Below are positions 43,601 to 51,630 of a stretch of DNA of 64,000 nt, piece after piece. Under the pieces are notes generated by a model that saw nothing but the letters and a program-made list of their open reading frames with translations, did not search any database and was not told the DNA's origin. Both the position numbers and the translations under genes were made by a program. How positions within the stretch are numbered: the first letter of the stretch is position 1; each line of letters starts with the position of its first letter. Where the stretch lies: contig CAVRWA010000014.1 of the NCBI GenBank assembly GCA_963724805.1, positions 1,736,001-1,800,000 on the forward strand, in the 5' to 3' direction. The stretch is from CAVQZA01 sp963724805. Lineage in GTDB: Bacteria > Actinomycetota > Thermoleophilia > Gaiellales > Gaiellaceae.

Positions 43601-46600
43601 TCGGTCGACGAGCGCCGGCTTCACGCCGAGCCTGGCGAACCGGATCGCGCAGCCGACGGGCACGAGCTACACCGACACCGGCCTTGCCAACGGCACCTAC
43701 CACTACAAGGTGGCGGCCGAGGATGCTGCCGGGAACATCGGCGCCGCGTCGAACGAGGCGACGGCGACGGTCGCCCCGCCGGACACGACGCCGCCGACGG
43801 TTTCGATCACGGCGCCCGCCGGAGGCGCAAGCCTGAGCGGCCTCGTCACCGTGACTGCGAACGCGGCCGACAATCAGGCTGTCGCCGGGGTTCAGTTCCG
43901 CGCCGACGGGCACGACGTCGGAGCCGAGGACACCACTAGCCCGTACTCGGTGGTCTGGGACACGCGCGGCGAGCTGAACGGCAGCCGCACGCTCACTGCC
44001 GTAGCCCGCGACGGCGCCGGCAACACGACGACCTCCGCGTCGGTCGTGGTCACGGTCGGCAACACCGGTGTCTCGAGTTCGGGCCTGCGCGCTGCGTACG
44101 GCTTCGACGACGGAACCGGCACCAGCGCGGCCGACGCGTCCGGGAACAACAAGACGGCGACAGTCGTCGGCGGCTGGACGAACGGTCATTTCGGAGGCGC
44201 TGTCTCGCTCAACGGCACGACCAACGAGGTCGATCCTCCGGCTCTGGGCACCTTCTACAAGACCGGCTTCACCTACGAGGCCTGGGTCTACAAGCAGTCG
44301 GCGAAGGTCGACGTCGGCGTGGTGGGGTCATGGGTCGGCGGCCAGGCGCGGTGGCGCGATGATCTGGGTCGATCACATCACCGGCCACTACCGGCTCACG
44401 CTCGGTAGCAGCTTCGGCAACTACCTCGACTCGGGCCAGGCGCCTGCGATCGGCCAGTGGCAGCACGTCGCCGCGACCTACGACGGCACCACTGCCCGCT
44501 TCTACATCGACGGGACCCAGGTCGCCACCACGACCTACACCGGCAACGTCGGCGACTCCAACAGCTGGCGGATCGGCGCCTACGGCGCCACCGCGACGGG
44601 CTTCTTCGACGGGAACATCGACAACGTCCGCATCTACGACCGCGCGCTCAGCGCAGCCGAGATCCAGACCGACATGGCCTCCCGCATCCAGCCCGACCAG
44701 ACCCCGCCGACGGTGACGTCGTTCACGCCGCCGAACGGTGCAAACGCCGTGAACGTCGGCGTCCAGCCGACTGCGACGTTCAGCGAGCCGATGAATGCGG
44801 GCACGGTCACGGGTTCGACGTTCGTGCTGAAGGGCCCCGGGGGTGCGTCGGTCGCTGCGAGTGTCAGTTATGACGGGGTCGTCGAAGGTGGCGACGTTGA
44901 CGCCGTCAGAGTGCGTTGCAGTTCGGCGTGGTGTACACGGCCAAGGTGAAGGGTGGCGCGGGTGGTGTGACCGATACGGCGGGGAATGCGCTCGCGGCGG
45001 ACGTGAGCTGGTCGTTCACGACGGATGCTTCGCAGCCGACGATCCTCGTCGTGACGTCGGCGACCAACCCGTTCTCCTCGTATCTCACGGAGATCCTGCG
45101 CAACGAGGGTCTCGATGCGTTCACGACGATCGATGTCTCGTCTATCTCGCCGACGTTCCTGAGTCAGTTTGATGTGGTGGTGTTGGGGAATGTGTCGTTG
45201 AGTGCGGGGCAGGTGTCCGCGTTGAGTGGTTGGGTGAGCGCGGGCGGGAACTTGGTTGCGATGCGGCCGGACAAGCAGTTGGCGGGGTTGCTCGGGTTGA
45301 CGGATTCGGGGTCGACGCTTGCGAATGCGTACTTGCAGGTGGATACGAGTGCGGCGCCGGGGGCGGGGATCGTGGGAAGCACGGTTCAGTTTCACGGGAC
45401 TGCTGACCGGTATTCGTTGAGTGGGGCGACGGCGGTCGCGACTCTGTATTCGGATGCGTCGACTCCGACCTCGAGTCCGGCCGTGTCGTTGCGGTCGGTT
45501 GGCTCGAGTGGTGGTCAGGCGGCGGCGTTCACGTTCGATCTGGCGCGTTCCGTTGTGTATACGCGGCAGGGGAATCCGGCCTGGGCGGGGCAGGAGCGGG
45601 ATGGTGTTGTTGGCGTGCGTCCCGACGACATGTTCTTTGGCGCCAAGGCCGGTGATGTGCAGCCGGATTGGCTCGATACGAGCAAGATCGCGATTCCGCA
45701 GGCTGATGAGCAGCAGCGGCTGTTGGTGAACCTGATCACCTTGATGGAGCGTGACAAGCTGCCGCTGCCGCATTTCTGGTATCTGCCGCGTGGCAAGAAA
45801 GCCGCGGTGGTGATGAGCGGCGACGACCACTCGCCGACGTACGCGCCCGGCGGTACCGCGAGCAACTTCGACCGGTTCAAGGCGTTGAGCCCGCCCGGGT
45901 GTGTGGTCGCCAACTGGGAGTGCGTGCGCTCGACCTCGTGGATCTTCCCCGACAGCACATTGACGAACGCGCAGGCGGCCGGCTATTTCGCCGACGGCTT
46001 CGACATCGACCTGCATCCGGTGATCGCCTCTTGCCCGACGACCGCGCCCACCCTGGCGGAGCTGGCAGCGGTCTTCGACACGCAGCTCGCTGCTTTTGAA
46101 GCGAAGTACACGAGCATTCCCGGCGCCGCAGTCGAGCCGTACCCACTGTGTCGAGTGGCCCGACTGGGTCTCCGAGGCGAAGATCGAGCTCGCGCACGGG
46201 ATCCGGATGGACGGCAACTACTACCACTACCCGTTTGCCTGGATCGGCGACAAGCCCGGCTTCATGAACGGCGGCGGCTTCCCGATGCGCTTCGCCGACC
46301 TGGACGGGACCCTGATCGACGTCTATCAGGAGAACACCAACATGACCGACGAGTCGGGGCAGGCATACCCCGCCACCGTCGATGCGCTGCTCGACGGCGC
46401 GCTGGGCCCGCAGGGCTACTACGGCGCCTTCGGCACCAACATTCACACCGACAACAACGCGCCCCAGCCAGACGACGAGGCGATCGTCGCCTCCGCCCAG
46501 GCGCGCGGGGTGCCGATCATCTCCTACAAGCAGCTGCTCGACTGGACCGACGGGCGCAACAACTCGACCATCCGCGGCCTCAGCTGGAGCGCCGGCACCT

Positions 46601-46794
46601 TCACCTTCGTCACCACCGTCGGCGCCGGCGCCAACGGCCTCCAAACTCTCCTCCCGACCCAGGGCCCGACCGGCACCCTCAGCGCGCTCAGCTGCGCCGG
46701 CTCGCCGAAGACCTACACCCTCCAGACGATCAAGGGCGTCCAGTACGCCATGTTCGACACCATCACCGGCACCTGCCAGGCCACCTACTCGTAA
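40642..46794 (+). CDS. Giant secreted mosaic protein B: LamG/FN3/Ig repeats with the same C-terminal module as A (six frameshifts)
   Basis: The ATG at 40642 begins a clear signal peptide (MRLLLATVAVLGAVLVSAAPAWA); earlier in-frame starts at 40549 and 40573 are possible. Removing six single extra bases (two near 41160-41190, then near 44330, 44880, 44925 and 46125) restores one frame of ~2,048 residues; 6,153 minus 6 is a multiple of three. Order: LamG, FN3, LamG, FN3, Ig, LamG, FN3, Ig, LamG, SbsA-like Ig, then the GATase-like domain, VVMSGDDHSP, HGIRMDGNYYHYP and the beta-rich end shared with A. No oxidase domain. Either a damaged gene or a gene with sequencing insertions; probably a surface or matrix protein. 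Confidence 0.75.
46472..46792 (+). repeat. 3'-terminal 321-bp tract of gene B, 320/321 identical to 40168-40488
   Basis: Partner of the tract at 40168. Both encode the last ~107 residues of the shared C-terminal module. Direct repeats ~6.3 kb apart could recombine and delete gene B. Confidence 0.85.
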
Positions 46795-46876
46795 GTCCGT
46801 CAGCGCCGGGTCGAGTCGGGGCGTGCGTCGTTCGAGTCGCCAGAGTCAAGCGCCGCGCGTCCGCGTCTCCATCAGC

Positions 46877-47715
46877 TCAGGAAGGCGCGACGAACCAGCC
46901 GAAGCGCGCGTTCAGGGGTCTGAAGAACGGCACGCGGAAGACGACGCTTCTTGATCGGCCGTCGCGCGGCTCCGTCTTCCAATACGCCGCCCAGAATCGG
47001 CCTTCTCTTTCGACGCTCGGTGTAGTGAGGGCCGCCCGTGTGGTGGACCTTCAGATCTGCCAGGACCGCGGCTTCATAGCCGAGGGCGCTCGATGTCGTC
47101 GATGTACGGGCCTCGTCCTGCCAGAAGACGTGCTTTCGTGCTCGTCGGAAACCGCCGACGCGCCGTACAGGTCCCGCGAGGTCATCGCGCACCCGCCTCC
47201 GGTTGGGCCCAACAGGAGCCTACGCCGTTCACGTCGTCCAGCGTGTACTCGTGAGGCCGGATCGTGTAGCCGGTAATGAGCAGAGACGTCGTGAGGATCG
47301 TCCTCGAGGTCGGCTGCCAGGAAGCCGAACGGTCGGGAGCCGCTCGAAACGCGTCGCAGGAGGGTCGCGTCCCAATCGAGCCGGAGCGTCGACGACGTCG
47401 TCATCGAGCTCGACCAGATAGGCCGAGGACGTCATGCCGGAAGGCCTCGGCATAGGCGTTCTGGCCGATGTTCTGCTCGTTGTGGACGATCGTCAGTCCG
47501 CGGATCGTCCAGCGTGTCGAGGTAGGCGTCTGTTCCGTCGCGTCGAGCCGTTGTTCCAGATCACGATCTCGCTGTGTCGCGGGCGATGCCCGCCGAAGGA
47601 CGTTCTCGACGCACTTCTGGAGTAGGTGCACCCTGTTGTTCGTCAGGACGACGATCGCAATGCCGTCATCGCGGGCGCTGGCGACGGCAAGCGCCGAGGG
47701 CAAGAAGCTTTCCAC
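46877..47715 (-). pseudogene. Family-2 glycosyltransferase, multiply frameshifted
   Basis: Fragments in all three minus frames join into one GT2 protein: IAIVVLTNNRVHLLQKCVENVL, then SEIVIWNNGST, LTIVHNEQNIGQNAYAEAF, MTSSAYLVELDDDVVDA, FGFLAADLEDDPHDV, LLLGPTGGGCAMTSRDLY, RKHVFWQDEA, GYEAAVLADLKVHHTGGPHY, and a C-terminus like FFRPLNARFGWF. About a dozen single-base shifts are needed, most of them removing an extra base, a few adding one. The GTG at 47715 follows a TACGAT box by 7 nt. The dense damage may be low-quality sequence and not true decay. Confidence 0.7.
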
Positions 47716-47722
47716 CACCCGA

Positions 47723-47728
47723 ATCGTA
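47723..47728 (-). promoter_or_regulatory. TACGAT -10 box of the frameshifted glycosyltransferase
   Basis: On the minus strand TACGAT, 7 nt, GTG (47715). It is 57 bp from the palindrome at 47786, which would serve both directions. Confidence 0.5.
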
Positions 47729-47785
47729 GGAAGGGCGTTCGGGCGAGCCCACGGTCGTCCGGATAGGTTCGCCCGCGGCGGCCAC

Positions 47786-47801
47786 CTAGCCGAATAGCTA
47801 G
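47786..47801. promoter_or_regulatory. Locus palindrome, copy 3 (between divergent promoters)
   Basis: CTAGCCGAATAGCTAG. A -10 box lies 57 bp away on the minus side (47723-47728) and 45 bp away on the plus side (TACGTT, 47847-47852). Confidence 0.65.
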
Positions 47802-47846
47802 TCGGGGTCTGGCTGTCCGGCCGTGGCCGCCGGAGGGATCGCGGGA

Positions 47847-47852
47847 TACGTT
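47847..47852 (+). promoter_or_regulatory. TACGTT -10 box of the leader ORF/Alg14-like operon
   Basis: TACGTT, 6 nt, ATG (47859): leaderless geometry. Confidence 0.5.
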
Positions 47853-47858
47853 GCTCCC

Positions 47859-47930
47859 ATGCACTCCGTTGTGCGGAAGCGTTTCCTGCTGCGCGAGCGC
47901 GCGGGAGCCAGGGGCCGTGAGAGCCGTTGA
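47859..47930 (+). CDS. Leader ORF (23 aa) coupled to the Alg14-like gene
   Basis: ATG directly at the predicted transcription start; encodes a very basic peptide beginning MHSVVRKRFLLRERAG. Its TGA overlaps the TTG start of the next gene (TTGA, 47927-47930). Because the downstream TTG has no SD, this ORF may be what brings ribosomes to it. Confidence 0.45.
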   Translation: MHSVVRKRFLLRERAGARGRESR

Positions 47931-48412
47931 GCCGGGACCCAGCGAAACGCGCTGACCTCCTGCTCGTCTGCTCGTCCGGCGGACATCTGGTGCAGCTCGT
48001 CGCGCTTCGGACAGCGTGGCAGGGATTCACGCGCGCCTGGGTGACCTTCGACAAGAGCGACGCGCGATCGTTGCTCGACGACGAGCGTGTCTTCTTTGCG
48101 CACGGACCGACGAACCGGAGCATCAAGAACCTCCTCCGGAACTTGATCGTGGCTTGGCGTGTCGTACGGGAGGTTCGGCCGAAGGTCGTGATCACGACCG
48201 GTGCGGGCGTTGCGGTTCCGTTTGCCTGGGTGGCGCGCCTTCACGGTGCGACGGTCGTCTATGTCGAAAGCCTTGCGCGGATCGAGGGCCCATCCCTCAG
48301 CTACCGGCTGATTGCGCCCGTCGCCGCCCGGCGCTACGTGCAATGGCCCGAGCTCGCGCAGCGGCTGCCGCGGTCGCGGTTCGTGGGCAATCTCTTCTCG
48401 GCAGGCACATGA
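47927..48412 (+). CDS. Alg14/PssD-like glycosyltransferase membrane subunit
   Basis: 161 residues. LLLVCSSGGHLVQLVAL is the diagnostic start of the Alg14 family; WVTFDKSDARSLL, KVVITTGAGVAVPFAWVARL and YVESLARIEGPSLSYRL follow. Alg14-type subunits anchor and supply acceptor binding to an Alg13-type catalytic partner, which is encoded next with an ATGA overlap. Together they add a sugar to a lipid-linked acceptor. The start is TTG in the leader-ORF overlap. Confidence 0.9.
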   Translation: MSRDPAKRADLLLVCSSGGHLVQLVALRTAWQGFTRAWVTFDKSDARSLLDDERVFFAHGPTNRSIKNLLRNLIVAWRVVREVRPKVVITTGAGVAVPFAWVARLHGATVVYVESLARIEGPSLSYRLIAPVAARRYVQWPELAQRLPRSRFVGNLFSAGT

Positions 48413-48897
48413 TCTTCGTCACGGTCGGCACGAACGAAGCCCGCTTCGATCGGCTCCTCCGTGCGGTCGCCGAGCTTCCGATCGACGAGGACTTGGTGAT
48501 CCAGCATGGCCACTCATCGCCGATCGCCCCGGCGCACGCCGAGCTCGTCGAGTTCATGCCCTTCGAGTGCATGGTGGAGACGATCCGCAGCGCGCGGGTT
48601 GTCTTGACACACGCCGGGGTGGGCTCGGTCATGGTCGCGCTCGGAAATGGCAAGCGCCCGATCGTCGTCCCTCGGCTGAAGATGTTCGGCGAGGCGGTGG
48701 ACGACCACCAGCTGCAGCTCGGCCATCGCTTCGCCGAGGCCGGGCTCGTGACGTTGGTCGAGGAGGCTGGGGGGCTCAATGAAGCTCTCGAGCTCGAGCA
48801 GGGCGCCGCGACTGTCCTGCCGGCCTCGAGCATGCTCGCAGCCGACCTCCGGAGCTTCCTCGAGGCCGCGATTCCCCGCGCGCCGGTGCCCGCATGA
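48409..48897 (+). CDS. Alg13/PssE-like glycosyltransferase catalytic subunit (GT28 C-terminal domain)
   Basis: 162 residues. MIFVTVGTNEARFDRLLRAV, VIQHGHS, VEFMPFECMVETIRSARVVLTHAGVGSVMVALGNGKRPIVVPRLKMFGEAVDDHQLQLG is the UDP-sugar-binding C-terminal domain of GT28/GT1 enzymes, as in Alg13 and EpsF/PssE. Its partner is the upstream Alg14-like protein. It overlaps the next gene (flippase) by 4 bp. Confidence 0.92.
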   Translation: MIFVTVGTNEARFDRLLRAVAELPIDEDLVIQHGHSSPIAPAHAELVEFMPFECMVETIRSARVVLTHAGVGSVMVALGNGKRPIVVPRLKMFGEAVDDHQLQLGHRFAEAGLVTLVEEAGGLNEALELEQGAATVLPASSMLAADLRSFLEAAIPRAPVPA

Positions 48898-50420
48898 GCA
48901 CGAACACGCAGGCGCACGGCTCGTTGGACACGATCGGGTCCCGGATCCGGAGTGGACTCGCGTGGAAGGCCGGCTCGCAGGCCCTGCTTCAGATCTCGCG
49001 CATGGTCGTCGCGCTCATCCTGGCCCGACTGCTCACCCCGCACGACTGGGGCCTCGCGGCGATGGTGATGGTCTTCTCGGGCCTCGTCGTCGTCTTCACC
49101 GACAACGCCCTGGGTACCGCGCTGATCCAGCGGCGAGAACTGCACCCCGGGGACCGTTCGACCGTCTTTTGGCTGAGTGCGGGTGTCGGTCTCCTTCTGG
49201 CACTCACCGGCATCGCGCTCAGTGGTCCATTGGCGCGCTTTTACCACGAGCCCGCTATCCGTCCGCTCTTCGCAGCGCTCTCGGTGGGCTTCTTCGTGAC
49301 CTCCCTGGGGTCGACCCAGATGGCGCTCCTCGTCCGTGACATGCAGTTCCGCCGTCTGGAGCTCCGTCAGATGGCGGCGACGGTAGTCGGTGCCGTCACT
49401 GGAATCACGGTCGCGTTGGCGCACTTCGGCGCCTGGGCGCTCGTGTGCCAGCAGCTCGCAGAGGCGGTCACCTCGACGGCGCTCCTGTGGTACGTGACCC
49501 CTTGGCGCCCCTCGGTCACATTCTCGATCGCGAGTCTGCGCCGGCTGGGCGGCTTTGCGGGCAACGTCTTCGGCGAGAATCTCTTCTACCAGGCGGGTCG
49601 CAACGTCCCCGTCCTCCTGCTCGGGCGCTTCCTCGGCCCGGCATCGGTCGGCGTCTTCGCGCTCGCTACCAATGTGATCCTCGTTCCTTTCGTCCGTATC
49701 GCCGGGCCCCTCCAACAGGTCTTCTTCCCCGCGTTTTCGCGCATGAGCGACGATCGCGAGCGGATGGCCGATCTCTGGATTCGCGCCGCCCGGCTCGTCG
49801 GTGTGGTCTCGATCCCTGCGCTCGTCGGTCTGGTGGTCGTCGCGCCGGAGTTCGTGCAGGTCGTGCTCGGGTCCCGCTGGAGTGAGGCGACGCCCGTGAT
49901 TCAGATCCTGGCAGTGGTCGGCATCATCCAGTCGCTCCAGACGCTGAACGGCGAAGTCCTCCTGGCGCTCAACCGCTCGGGCACGCTGCTTCGATTCACG
50001 ATCTTCTGGTTCGTCTGCAGTGTCGGAGCGTTCGCAGTGGGAGTGCAGTGGGGCATCCTGGGTGTCGCGACTTGCTACGCCGTGGTAACGATCGTCGTCG
50101 AACCACTTCGCACGTACATCACCACGCGTGCGCTCGGGATCTCTTTCTGGAGATTCGTCCGTGCGTTCTCCGGTGTCGTTCAGGCGACGGCGGTGATGGC
50201 CGTGGTGCTGTTCGGGGCACGTGCTGCCCTGGGCACGGCAGGGCTGCCGGCGGCTCTACAGCTCTCACTTCTCGTCGCGCTGGGCGGGTGCGTCTACGTT
50301 GCCTGCTGCCTGTGGCGCGCCCCGGAGGTCACGCTCGAGATCAGAGGCGCTGTTCTCCGCCGACGGCCCGAACCGCCGCCTCGCGTCAATGCGCTCGAGC
50401 CTCGCCTGCTCGAGCGCTGA
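48894..50420 (+). CDS. Polysaccharide flippase, MOP/Wzx-like (WzxC type)
   Basis: 508 residues with ~14 membrane helices. Start GSRIRSGLAWKAGSQALLQISRMVVALILARLLTPHDWGLAAMV and the segment GENLFYQAGRNVPVLLLGRFLGPASVGVFALA are typical of the WzxC/TuaB/EPS flippase branch. It is the third gene of an overlapping operon with the Alg14/Alg13 pair, so it may export the lipid-linked unit they help make. A second, distant flippase is at 23609, suggesting two glycans or two pathways. Confidence 0.92.
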   Translation: MSTNTQAHGSLDTIGSRIRSGLAWKAGSQALLQISRMVVALILARLLTPHDWGLAAMVMVFSGLVVVFTDNALGTALIQRRELHPGDRSTVFWLSAGVGLLLALTGIALSGPLARFYHEPAIRPLFAALSVGFFVTSLGSTQMALLVRDMQFRRLELRQMAATVVGAVTGITVALAHFGAWALVCQQLAEAVTSTALLWYVTPWRPSVTFSIASLRRLGGFAGNVFGENLFYQAGRNVPVLLLGRFLGPASVGVFALATNVILVPFVRIAGPLQQVFFPAFSRMSDDRERMADLWIRAARLVGVVSIPALVGLVVVAPEFVQVVLGSRWSEATPVIQILAVVGIIQSLQTLNGEVLLALNRSGTLLRFTIFWFVCSVGAFAVGVQWGILGVATCYAVVTIVVEPLRTYITTRALGISFWRFVRAFSGVVQATAVMAVVLFGARAALGTAGLPAALQLSLLVALGGCVYVACCLWRAPEVTLEIRGAVLRRRPEPPPRVNALEPRLLER

Positions 50421-50438
50421 TGGACGCCGAATTGCCTT

Positions 50439-50454
50439 CTAGCCGTTCGGCTAG
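50439..50454. promoter_or_regulatory. Locus palindrome, copy 4
   Basis: CTAGCCGTTCGGCTAG, 7-bp perfect arms around TT. It is 19 bp after the flippase stop and 56 bp before TACGAT (50511-50516), the -10 candidate of the LuxR-type gene. Confidence 0.7.
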
Positions 50455-50514
50455 GTCGCTGGGAGTCCAACGCTGGCCCATCGGGCGTAGCCACCCAAAC
50501 CCCTCGTACCTACG

Positions 50515-50784
50515 ATGAGGGTCGTGCTCAACGACGCTGCAAATCAGGACGTGGACACAAGGCTCGTTGCGTTGACGCCTCGTGAACTGGAGGTGCTGCA
50601 GTTGATCTCGGCCGGCCTGACGAACGCCGAGGCGGCGCAGCGTATGCATCTGAGCGTCCATGCGGTCAAGTTCCACCTCGCCGCGGTCTACAAGCGGCTG
50701 GGGGTGGCCAATCGGACCGAGGCCGCCGTGACGTATCTTCGTATCGTCAACGGTCGGCTCGACGCGAGCGTGCAGGTCGACTGA
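50515..50784 (+). CDS. Stand-alone LuxR/GerE-type DNA-binding protein
   Basis: 89 residues (86 if it begins at the in-frame GTG 50524). Nearly all of it is the GerE helix-turn-helix domain: LTPRELEVLQLISAGLTNAEAAQRMHLSVHAVKFHLAAVYKRLGVANRTEAAVTYLR. No receiver or sensor domain. Such proteins bind short palindromes as dimers. The TACGAT at 50511-50516 overlaps the annotated ATG; a leaderless message would start at GTG 50524, 7 nt beyond it. It sits next to a copy of the locus palindrome and just before the Wzz-like gene, making it the prime candidate regulator of the locus. Confidence 0.88.
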   Translation: MRVVLNDAANQDVDTRLVALTPRELEVLQLISAGLTNAEAAQRMHLSVHAVKFHLAAVYKRLGVANRTEAAVTYLRIVNGRLDASVQVD

Positions 50785-50785
50785 G

Positions 50786-51499
50786 GTGGACTTGCGCTTG
50801 TACGGCCGCGTCCTTTGGCGGTTCAAGCTGATCGTGATCTTGGGCTTCTTGATTGCGGTGGCGCTTGCCGTGTTCTCGATGGCTCGGGTGAGCACGAAGG
50901 GGATCACCTATCGGCAGGGGGAGCTGTGGTCGAGCACGACCCGTCTCCTCATCACGCAGAACGGCTTCCCGGAAGGGCGGCTCCAAACGGACCAGCCCAC
51001 GTCCGGGGGCCAGATTGCCGACCCGAACCGGCTCAACTCGCTCGCGGTCCTGTATGCCGAGCTCGCTACCGGCGATCCGGTACGCGCTCTGATGCTCCGT
51101 GACGGCCCCATTGGCGGGAAGATCGTGGCGACTCCGGTGACGGTGGGGGACAACCACTTCATGCTGCCCCTCGTCGACCTCATGGCGATCGCGGCTTCAC
51201 CACGACGTTCCATGGCGCTCGCGGCGCGCGGCGCGACCGCGCTCCGCACGTATGTGCGTGACGAGCAAACTGCGAACGCAGTCCCGACCGCCGACCGAGT
51301 GATAGTCCAGGAGATCGCCCAGCCGAAGAAAGCAAAGATCTTCCGCAAGCGTTCGACGACGATGCCGGCAGTCGTCTTTCTCGCCGTGATGCTGGTCACG
51401 ATTGGTTTTGCATTCCTCCTCGAGAACCTCAGACCGCGCAAGCAAGAGGTGGGCGAGTCGACGGCGGTTGAATTGCGGCGCGCCAGCGTAAGTCCATGA
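50786..51499 (+). CDS. Wzz-like chain-length determinant / polysaccharide co-polymerase
   Basis: 237 residues, two membrane helices framing an outside domain: N-terminal RVLWRFKLIVILGFLIAVALAVFSMA (~8-33) and C-terminal MPAVVFLAVMLVTIGFAFLLENL (~197-220). The outside domain is short. The plan is that of Wzz/capsular co-polymerases without a kinase domain. The GTG start is 1 bp beyond the LuxR stop. The stop overlaps a 44-codon ORF (ATGA). Confidence 0.75.
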   Translation: MDLRLYGRVLWRFKLIVILGFLIAVALAVFSMARVSTKGITYRQGELWSSTTRLLITQNGFPEGRLQTDQPTSGGQIADPNRLNSLAVLYAELATGDPVRALMLRDGPIGGKIVATPVTVGDNHFMLPLVDLMAIAASPRRSMALAARGATALRTYVRDEQTANAVPTADRVIVQEIAQPKKAKIFRKRSTTMPAVVFLAVMLVTIGFAFLLENLRPRKQEVGESTAVELRRASVSP

Positions 51500-51630
51500 C
51501 GACCGCCCGGGCGGTAGGAGGAGAACCGTCGCATCCGTTCCGCTCCGACGCGGCGCGGGCGGGTTGTATCCCCGTCGCCCAGGAATCGTTGCTCTGGTTC
51601 GTGCAAGAGCCGGCCACTTGGCGGCCGTGA
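51496..51630 (+). CDS. Small ORF (44 aa) bridging the Wzz-like and ligase genes
   Basis: ATG overlaps the Wzz-like stop (ATGA, 51496-51499) and its stop overlaps the next ATG (TGATG, 51628-51632). It fills the gap between the two genes exactly. The peptide begins MTTARAVGGEPSHPFRS and ends WFVQEPATWRP; no family recognised. The double overlap is the main evidence that it is translated. The alternative is that the ligase starts upstream, at TTG 51564 in another frame. Confidence 0.5.
   Translation: MTTARAVGGEPSHPFRSDAARAGCIPVAQESLLWFVQEPATWRP

Noticed and set aside
41142..44189. 1,015-codon minus-strand frame opposite giant gene B
   Set aside because: Composition is Arg/Asp/Val/Gly-rich with no domain pattern, and its repeats only mirror the LamG and FN3 repeats of the sense strand.
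39905..46130. Programmed +1 frameshifting to explain the extra bases
   Set aside because: The sites share no slippery heptamer, rare-codon stall or stop codon, and occur at many unrelated places.
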